A stretch of 64,000 nt of DNA from Steromphala cineraria. Its lineage: Eukaryota > Mollusca > Gastropoda > Trochida > Trochidae. The stretch lies in contig OU744723.1 of assembly GCA_916613615.1 (NCBI GenBank), forward strand, positions 63,744,239 to 63,808,238, read 5' to 3'. The notes below the pieces were generated by a model. It was not told where the DNA came from. It saw only the letters and a program-made list of their open reading frames with translations, and made no database searches. Of this stretch, positions 51,701 to 60,700 are shown in pieces (the first letter of the stretch is position 1; each line of letters opens with the position of its first letter). The translations under genes were made by a program, and so were the position numbers.

Positions 51701-54700
51701 ATGTATTGATATTTATTGCAGACATGGTTTGATCATCTTAACAGGTTTTCCAAATTAACACTCTATAGATCGATTAAAACTTCTGTTACATTTGAGAGAT
51801 ATCTCACTAGTATTACTGTACAGCCATACAGAAATTCATTGTGTTATCTTCGGTGCTCTAGTCACCGTCTTATGATTGAATACGGTCGCCAATTAGGACT
51901 GCCAAAAGACCAGCGACTTTGTCCTCTTTGTGTCACTCCTATAATAGAAACTGAATTCCACTTTATATTACAGTGTCCATTTTATAATAATCTCAGAAAT
52001 AATCTTATTCCAAAATGTTTTTGGGAATTCCCATCTCTCGATAAGTTCATCTAGTTGCTCGTTTCTGATGACAATATGATAATGAACAATCTTGGAAAAT
52101 GCACTTTTCTTTCATTTAAACTTCGGAGTAAGTTTTAATCACCATAATCAGTGCATTTAACTATAGGACTATTTCCTTCAGCAACTTATGTTATTTACTG
52201 CCGCATGTCAACCAGGCGCTTCATGATGTGCTTTTCTTTTGTTGTACTCATTGCATTGTATAATGGGCCTGTGGCCCATTTACCGAATAAACCATCTATC
52301 TCTATAATGATAAAAAACGACCCATTTCTTAAACTGATAAATCTACTGGCTTTGACATCAACCAAAATCATATCGCCAAAATGAGCATCATGTGGTGGTG
52401 TTAGTTTGGCTTTTGTGCACTCTAAATTGTGAAAGTGAAACTATGAGTGCAAAATAAAATATTTTGAATACATGATATGAACAGCTGCAGGACATTCATC
52501 ACATCTCTTTCACGACCATTCAAATCAACATTGCATCAGTGTGTGGTTAAGGAAAGAACCTGACCTGAGACAGCCGTGGTGTTTGCTTGTTGAGATGATT
52601 CTTGAACTGTTACAGAGGACACCGCTACAGGGTCACTACACTCGTCTTCATCGTCCTCAGATCCACCGCTAGCCTCGTCTTCATCATCATCAGATCCACC
52701 ACTAGCCTCGTCATCGGCCTCAGATCCAACGCTAGCTTCGTCTTCATCAATGTCAGATCCACCCCTAGCCTCGTCTTCATCATCGTGAGATCCTTCTCTT
52801 GAATTCTATTATGCATAAAGGAGTAATGATAATAACTATTATCTAGAAGTTTTAATCGGTGTAGTGTTAAGAATCTAGTAGACTAGTTCTGTAATGTACT
52901 TATGTTTGTCTGCTAGTAACATCTTGAGTTTGTCTTGTTAAGATCATAAAGTAATATACATAATCCACAACTTCAGATTCACCCCTAGCTTCGTCTTCAT
53001 CAATGTCAGATCCACCCCTAGCCTCGTCTTCATCATCGTGAGATCCTTCTCTTGAATTCTATTATGCATAAAGGAGTAATGATAATAACTATTATCTAGA
53101 AGTTTTAATCGGTGTAGTGTTAAGAATCTAGTAGACTAGTTCTGTAATGTACTTATGTTTGTCTGCTAGTAACATCTTGAGTTTGTCTTGTTAAGATCAT
53201 AAAGTAATATACATAATCCACAACTTCAGATTCACCCCTAGCCTCGTCTTCATCTTCATCAGAACCATTTCTTGAACTTATCATGGATAAATAGCAACTT
53301 CTTCTATATTCAACCTTCTTGGTATTTTCACTATGGCTTAAAGATGAATATTATTAAAATCTAAATATTTTAGATATTTAAATACCTACCTCAACTTATC
53401 TAAGTTGCCTTACTTACCTTCTCGATAAGAAAAGACGTGATCGCGAAAGAAACGCGTAGTAATCCGTGTTGTATCTGCCCCCAGATACCTACGCCTGAGC
53501 GGGACACGTCACATCCATGGAAAGTAGTGCAAACTCATACTTATGACGAACTGGAAACAGGAAATCCAACAAAGTCCGAAGGGGAGGCTGGGCGGGAGTT
53601 CATCCGATAAGTTGAGGTAGGCATTTAAATATCTAAAATATTTAGATTTTAATAAATTTGTAACCTACCTCAACTTATCTAAGTTGCCACTGATCCGACA
53701 GTAGGGAGGAGGGAGGACGAGTCAAAAAGGTGTCACAGACAAGGCTCCCAGCAGATCCTCCCAGAGGGCAGCCGTACGGCATCTGTACAGAGAAGACAGA
53801 CGGTGAACCCCATGAAGCCGCCAACAACGAGACAACTCAACAAGTGCATTTGTGAGGAGTGACGAAGTAAAAGCGTTCAGCTTACCCTAGTGGGTCGTTG
53901 GGGCAGCTAGCTGTTGGGCTACCACCAACGGTCCAAAGGACTGCACTCCCTCCACGTCCTCGACGGCCAGGTCCCAGAGGTAGTGAGAGGCAAAGACTGT
54001 AGTTGAACGCCAGAAGCATCCTTCCATAATGGCAGGAACGGAACAGTTACGGTGCAGTGCCATAGTGGATGCGAGTGCTCGAATCTCGTGCGGGTTGCTA
54101 GCAGCTGGATGGGGCAAGCCGGCCGAGTCTTAAGCAGCTAAGATGACTGTCCGGAGCCACAACGAGAGGGTATTCCTGGTCACCTCGCCTTTGGCCGAAG
54201 GTGAGAAGGGGATAAACAGTCTTTTCCTAGTACCCCGGCAGGGAGCAGATCGGGCGATGTACTCCCGAAGGGCGCGCACCGGGCACAAGGACAATTCTTC
54301 AATCTCCGCCGAAGGGACGAGGGATGGTAAACGTTCTGCCAGGCTGCCCTGGAAGCTGGTTCTTGGCTATAAAGTCCCATAGCAAGCCGAGATGGACGGA
54401 TCCCATCCTGGATTGCTCGAAGCGAACCCTGGTCACGTTGAGAGCATGAAGCTCGCTGACTCTAGCAGCCGTAGCAAAGGAACGAAGAAACGCCGTCTTC
54501 CTAGACAGGTCCTGAAGCGAAGCCTCGGACAGTGGTTCAAACGGAGCTCCTCGAAGATACTTAAGCACCACGTTGAGGTCCCAAGCTGGAGGTCGAAACT
54601 TGAGCTTTTGGTCCTCCAACTTGAAAGACTTGAGTAGAGCTACTAACTCAGGGACCTTAGAAAACTTCCTGTCGGTCTTGACGGCCAGGACCGAGTTGAG

Positions 54701-57700
54701 CGCCGACAGGTACGTAGAAATGGTTCCACCCTTCAAGTGGCGTTTCCGACGAAGATGGAGGAGGAAAGTAGACACAAACTAGGGATCCACAGACATAGGA
54801 TCACGACCGGCGTCCTTACAGAACTTCTCGAACAACATCCACTTGTCGTCGTAGAGCGACCTCGTGGAGACTCTGTGAGCTCTGGATATCATCAATTATG
54901 GTTCCCAGGTTTGTGTATGATGTATATTCTCTGGTGATCTATGGTCACAAAAACTTTTTAAATGATTGTTTTGAACAGTTTGGGTTATTGACTCATTTAA
55001 AAAACAAGATGTGTTTGTGAAACACGAATGCCCCCGGATGCATATGTCAAGTATAAGACCTAGCTCCGACCAATCAAAAGTTATGACCACGGTTAAAGTT
55101 TTTGTGGACAAACGGACAGACAGACGGACGGACAGACGGACAGGTGAAAAACAATATACCCCCGGAATCTCCGATTCGGGGGCATAATTATTGTTACAGC
55201 TTTGACAGAAAAGTTGATTGTTGCATAGCTTAAGTTTTTAATTATATATGCCTAGACTGGCACCAATTAATGAGGTAATAAAATAATTTGTTTGAATAGT
55301 TAGGTTTTCTTTGGTCAAATATTTGAAAATAAATTTAACCATTGAACTGTAAAATTAAAATATTTAAAATGAACATGATATATTTTTCATGTTTAATCTT
55401 ACAGGCAAGAATATTTTCAAGCTTTGTTAGTATCAAATGCCTGAAAGGTAATGCATGGGACATAGCATACTGCTTGCATGAAAGCTACACATAAATTAAT
55501 CTATGGGTTGGAGCATAATACATATATGGAACATAATGAGTGAAATGGAAATGCAGAAAACCTTATATTTACAAAATTCAATGTCTGCAAGTGTCTTTGA
55601 TATTAAATTATTTCTAAGTGGGATATTTCGCCGTATTTTGCACAACAAGACGTCCAACATACAGTTTGTTTAAAGCGAGACGCCGTCCCTGTAAATGTGT
55701 TGCATCACATTTCTTAATTAGTGACCGGCTACCGTGCGCCGAGTCTCTCCTAAGCTCCGCAGCAGTGTTGATTATTCATCGCTGTACGGGAGTAGCCCTT
55801 TGACCGGAGGGACCTCTGCCGATGGTCCATACGTGAAGAGCGTACCTCTCTGGATCCGGATGGAACTGACGGCTGTGCGGATGCAGGAGCAGGTTCGGCC
55901 ACTGAGGGAGTGGAAGAGGGTCTCTTCGGGCGAGAAGAAGTAGATCGGGGAACCAACCTCTCGCTGGCCAGTAAGGCGCTACCAAAGTCAGTCGGAGGCG
56001 ATTGGTGTCCTTCACCTTGGCGACGACCTTGGGTAAGAGAATTGGCGGTGGAAACGAGTACGCGTCCAGATTCTCCAACGACAAGGACATTGCGTCTACG
56101 GCCCACGCTGCTGGATCTGGGAGAGGCGACACGTAAACCAGAAGCTGATGGTTCTGCTTCGTGGCAACCAGGTCGAGGAGAGGACGGTCCGCGAGGACGT
56201 TCCTGCAACCTGGTATGTGCCGAGCCCGGATGAGAATCTGGTTGTCGTCCAACAACTGGAATAGGTGGAGAGCCTGATCTAGGAGAAGGGGAGAGCCTGT
56301 CGTTCCCTGATTCTTGATCGTCCACACGACTGTCGAGTTGTCTGAGGCCAAGAGGAGGCGGCTGCCTCGGAGAGCCGGAAGCCAATGTGAGACCGCTAAG
56401 ATGACTGCCTGCATCTCTAGGCTGTTGGAATGCCAAGACGTCTGAGGATGCGTCCAAAGGCCTGACGCCGTCTGGTTTCCGAGGTGAGCACCCCAGCCTT
56501 GGAGGGAGGCGTCCACGAAGAGTGATGGAGGAGGTCGAGAGCCAGGGCTGCTTGTCTGCATAGCACATGAGGCCGAGGGTTGGACATCAGGCAATCGTCG
56601 ATATACGGGTCGAAGTGCATGCCCCTGAGATGGAGGAATCGGCAGATGGGCGCCGTGATCCGCGTGAATAACCACGAAGCCGAAGAAATTCCAAACGGGA
56701 GGACCCTTCACAGGTAATGCCTGCCCTGGAAGACGAAGCGGAGGAACCTCCTGTGAGGCGGGTAGATCGGAACGTGGAGGTAGGCATCCTGTAGGTCGAG
56801 GCTGACCATCCAGTCTCCGGGGGACATCTTCGAGCGGAGTGTATCGAGGGACACCATACGAAAGTGCGATGGAGGATCCAGGTACAGCTCGTTGAAAGTC
56901 GCCATGTTGTGGATCATGCGCATCTTGGTGGAATTTTTCTTCGGGACCAGGAAGATTGGTGAGTAAAACCCTGGGATGTGATCGGGCTGTCGCACCAACT
57001 CCAGAGCGTCCTTGTCGACAAGGGCTTTGATGTTCTCTGCCAGAAGGGCGCTCTGGGCTTCTGCATACTCTCTTGCCAGGGGAGTAGAGGTCACGGGCGG
57101 AGGACAGGACAGTGGCAACTTGTATCCTGTCCTCAGGATGTTGGTCACGAAAGGGTCTTCCAGGACTTGCCAATTGGGCCAGAAGACCCCCAGTCTCCAG
57201 CCTACCGGGGTGTGATGCACCGGCACGACTGGGGGCGGGAGGGCCCAGTCGAGTAGGGCGCTGGCTTCAGTACTTGGGGTAGGGGCGCTTGCCGCCTCTA
57301 CCTCCACGGGACTTGGGGCCATCCTTCCCTCTGGAGGCGTTGGACTGGCCTCGCTGGTAGTTGTTGGAGGAGTTGCCTGTCTTGGACGGTTGACTCCGAA
57401 AACGCTGGCGAGTTTACGGGCGCTTGGAAGTGGACTGCCTCTAGAAGGAGACGCGCTGGTTGGCGAACAGTAAGGCCTTGAAAGCCATTTCCGTCTGGGT
57501 CACAGAGGCCTGTTCCTTATAGACCTCCGGGATCTTGTCAGCAAAGAGAACAGAAGACACGGGAGAAGCCTGGAGTAGGACCTTCTTGAACTCCTGGTCC
57601 CAGGAACACTGGTCCAGAAACGCGCCGCATATGGGTTATGGAGCCGATGCCACACCTGACATTGTCCACGATACCACGGATGGTACGGCGCTGCCAGTCT

Positions 57701-60700
57701 ATCATGGTGAGTAGATGGTCGATGCGAGATGGGTTGTCCGCGTGCAGATCCGTCGTGATGGCCTCTGTGGCAGTGAGAAGCATTGATAAGTTCTCTTCAA
57801 AGCAGATTCCACCGACGACAGCTTGGAATCCTGGACTTTGTAAGCATGAGATAGATTAGGGGCCAGGCGACCTATGGCGTTATCCAGGACACAGGCCTTG
57901 TCGAAAACGCTGATGGAGTGGACCGGAAGCAGAGCCGATGGCTTGAGAGGCTTGAAAGAAGACGAGACCGAAAGCTTTTGGAAGTCCTCCTCCAAGGCTG
58001 TAATAGCTTGAAGGACATCCTGGTCCGGGGGGAGTAGCAGTTCCGGGTCCTAACGAACACAATGGATGGGATCAGAGGCCCTAGGGGAGGCATCGGAGGG
58101 CAGACGGTCAGCCACCCAGTCAGGGACACAACGTAAGGTGAGGTAGGTTCCCTACTCCTCATCCTCGGTGTAGTCAGGCACAAAGTCCTCCTCTCTGTCA
58201 AGGTCCCCTGAGGAGCGCTTCTTGCCCAGAGACCTGGGCGTCTTGGGAGGAGTGCGCAAACGAGAGCGGTGAGGCGGGGAGCGCCAACGAGATGAAGGGG
58301 TGTCCCTGGAGGAGGAGCGCGAACGTCTCCGACGAGGGCTGCGAGAGTGTGGAGGAGTGACAGAGCGTCTCTGTCTGCGACGACGAGGGGAGGCGCTCCT
58401 AGAGCGTCGATGAGGAGACCCACGATCCCTGGAATCAGAAGAGCGTCTACTCTGGCGTTCGTCCCGAGGATGGACAGGGCGCTCGTCCCGAGGATGGACA
58501 GGTCGCTCGTCTTGAGGATGGACATGGCGCTCGTCTCGAGGATGGACAGGTCGCTCGCCCCGAGGATGGACCGGGCGCTCGTCCCGAGGATGGACCTCGT
58601 CCCGATGATGGACAGGTCGCTCGTCCCGATGATGGACAGGTCGCTTGTCTAGAAGATGGACAGGGCGCTTGTCCCGGCGCTGGTTAAGACGCTGGTCCTG
58701 ATCCTGGCGTTGGTCCTGGCGAACGTAGATAGGAGGGCGCTCGTCCTGGGGAGGGCGCTCATCCTGACGATGGACAACACGGTGCTCCTGGTCCAGAGGG
58801 CGGTGAGGGACAGGATCCGGAGGAGGAGGTAGACGAGCCGTAAGGGCCCTGTTGAGCATGGTCATGCGGTCCTCTCAAGGTCCGGGGGGACGACGGGCGT
58901 CGGAACGGCCGGAGGAGGAGGAGGAGCCTGTTCCCTCGGAGGAGGAGGAGGAGGAGGCGTCTGGTCCTGTGGATGGGACCCCAGAGGATCTCTAGGAGGG
59001 ACCTCCGAGCCCGGAGGAGGGGGAGTCGGAGAACGACGACCAGACATCGAAGGGGAAGCCAAGAGACGTCTACGACGTTGGGCGAACCTCTTCTGACCAG
59101 CCTTAGCAAAGCGACGAAAGTCCTGAAGGGAGAGGGAGTTGCAAACAGTCTGGACACAGACGATGGGGGTCGAACGACGACTTCGTCAGGTGACAGACCG
59201 GACACAAGACTCTTGGCATAAACACTGTAAAAGTAAGCAGAGCATGCCAAGGAAATGCATAACAAAAACCCCAAATTTAAAATTAAAATATAAATAATGA
59301 AGTAACAAAAATTAAATATTTGTTCTGAAAATTTATATTTTATAGAATGATATGGGGACATAAAATTATATATATGAGAAATATATAATAAATATATAAT
59401 GGAATAATTATAAATTTAATTATAATGTGAGGAAATAATTAAATGAATAATTAAATGTTTATAGATTAATTATATTGAGTGAAATATAATTAAATATATA
59501 AAGGAATGTTATAGAATTATATTAGAGGAATTAGGCGGCCGTAAAATATCACCGAAGTGAAGAGGCCAGCAGGTTAAAGTATGCCAAAGCATAGGGAAGT
59601 GAAAAATTTCCAAGCAGCAAAAACCGGGGAAAAGTTGCGAGACACTGCCAAAGGCAAGAGTGGAAAAATAGACGATGCAAGGAGGGTAAATCATGGACAA
59701 TCAAAGGCACCTGGCCAAAGGACGATGAAGAAACGGGAGTGAAAAAAAAAAACCAGACAACTGTCAGACAGAAGTCAAAGGTGGTGCGAGTCGCATGTAA
59801 ACACGACGCCATGTTGGGAATTTACATGCAAGAGGAAAAAAACATCGTGGTCGACTCAAAGTCGATAAAATCAAGGTGAAAGGAAGGATTTATTGACGTG
59901 AGGGGGCAGAATAATAACATTGGAGAGGCATAGGAAGAAAAAATACCCACAACCAAACCTTAAAAAACTTGGATTACGGAGCGTGAAAAAAACCCATGCA
60001 GTAACATCAAGTGAGAAAATAAGTATGAGTTTGCACTACTTTGCATGGATGTGACGTGTCCCGCTCAGGCGTAGGTATCTGGGGGCAGATACAACACGGA
60101 TTACTACGCGTTTCTTTCGCGGTCACGTCTTTCTCATCGAGAAGGTAAGTAAGGCAACTTAGATAAGTTGAGGTACATTAAAAATTTGTTTAAAAAAGGA
60201 AAGATGTCAAGATAATAATTGATTTCTAGAATTTAGGATTGATGTAGTTTAATTTATCTAGCAGACTAATTCTATATTGCCTTTTCTTTGTCTGCAAGTA
60301 GCATCTTCAGTTAGCCGTGTTTAGATCATAAAGTTACAGAAAAGAAAAAAAAATGTCTTGTTTACTTATTGTTACTATCATTCACCTGTTGTGGAGCAGC
60401 AACATCACATGTCACACAGATGGCCAACAATTCCTCACAGAAGTCATCGTTGTCACAGAATCTGTGGCTGAATACGCTGTAGTCTCCCTGCAAGACCTCA
60501 GGTCGGAACCTCTCAGCTAGAGCTCGCAGTACTGGTAGTACAGGTCTCACGCTGATTTGTGTTTGTATTTCCTCAGATGTAAGATTAAGCTTCTGTCTGA
60601 TCACTGAAAGACTTGCATGTTGCACACAAAACAAGGCGTGTTTGCTACAGATTACACTCAGGACACTCTCGTAGATTGACGGATGAGCAAACTCACAAAC

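Larger units (their letters stand above)
45994..52302 (+). mobile_element. Nearly full-length decayed LINE with 2A leader
   Basis: A non-LTR retrotransposon in the sense orientation opposite to the host gene. It has a 5' leader from about 45,994, ORF1 at 46.13-46.89 kb, ORF2 (endonuclease and RT) at 49.07-52.05 kb, and a 3' end near AATAAACCATCTATCTC at 52,300. The interval 46.9-49.06 kb is foreign (mariner plus CCCCCG repeat). Flanks continue the intronic duplication, which defines both ends within about ten bases. Many frameshifts and stops make it inactive. Confidence 0.8.
53387..60175 (-). mobile_element. DIRS-type tyrosine-recombinase retroelement (6.8 kb)
   Basis: Inverted terminal repeats of about 157 bp lie at 53,387-53,544 and 60,019-60,175 (TACCTCAACTTATCTAAGTT and complement) and are nearly identical. 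Order on the minus strand is Gag-like, RT-RNase H, tyrosine recombinase. An internal region at 53,617-53,701 repeats the outer ends in both orientations, the internal complementary region expected for DIRS circles. GC content is far above the flanks. Frameshifts and an inserted segment (54.9-55.74 kb) make it defective. It sits in the intron between the nSTAND3 and acidic exons. Confidence 0.85.

Noticed and set aside
57872..58525. 217-residue minus ORF with repeated SILGT units
   Set aside because: It overlaps the Gag-like frame that carries the DERPVHPR and SR-rich readings and is a shadow of that 24-bp repeat.
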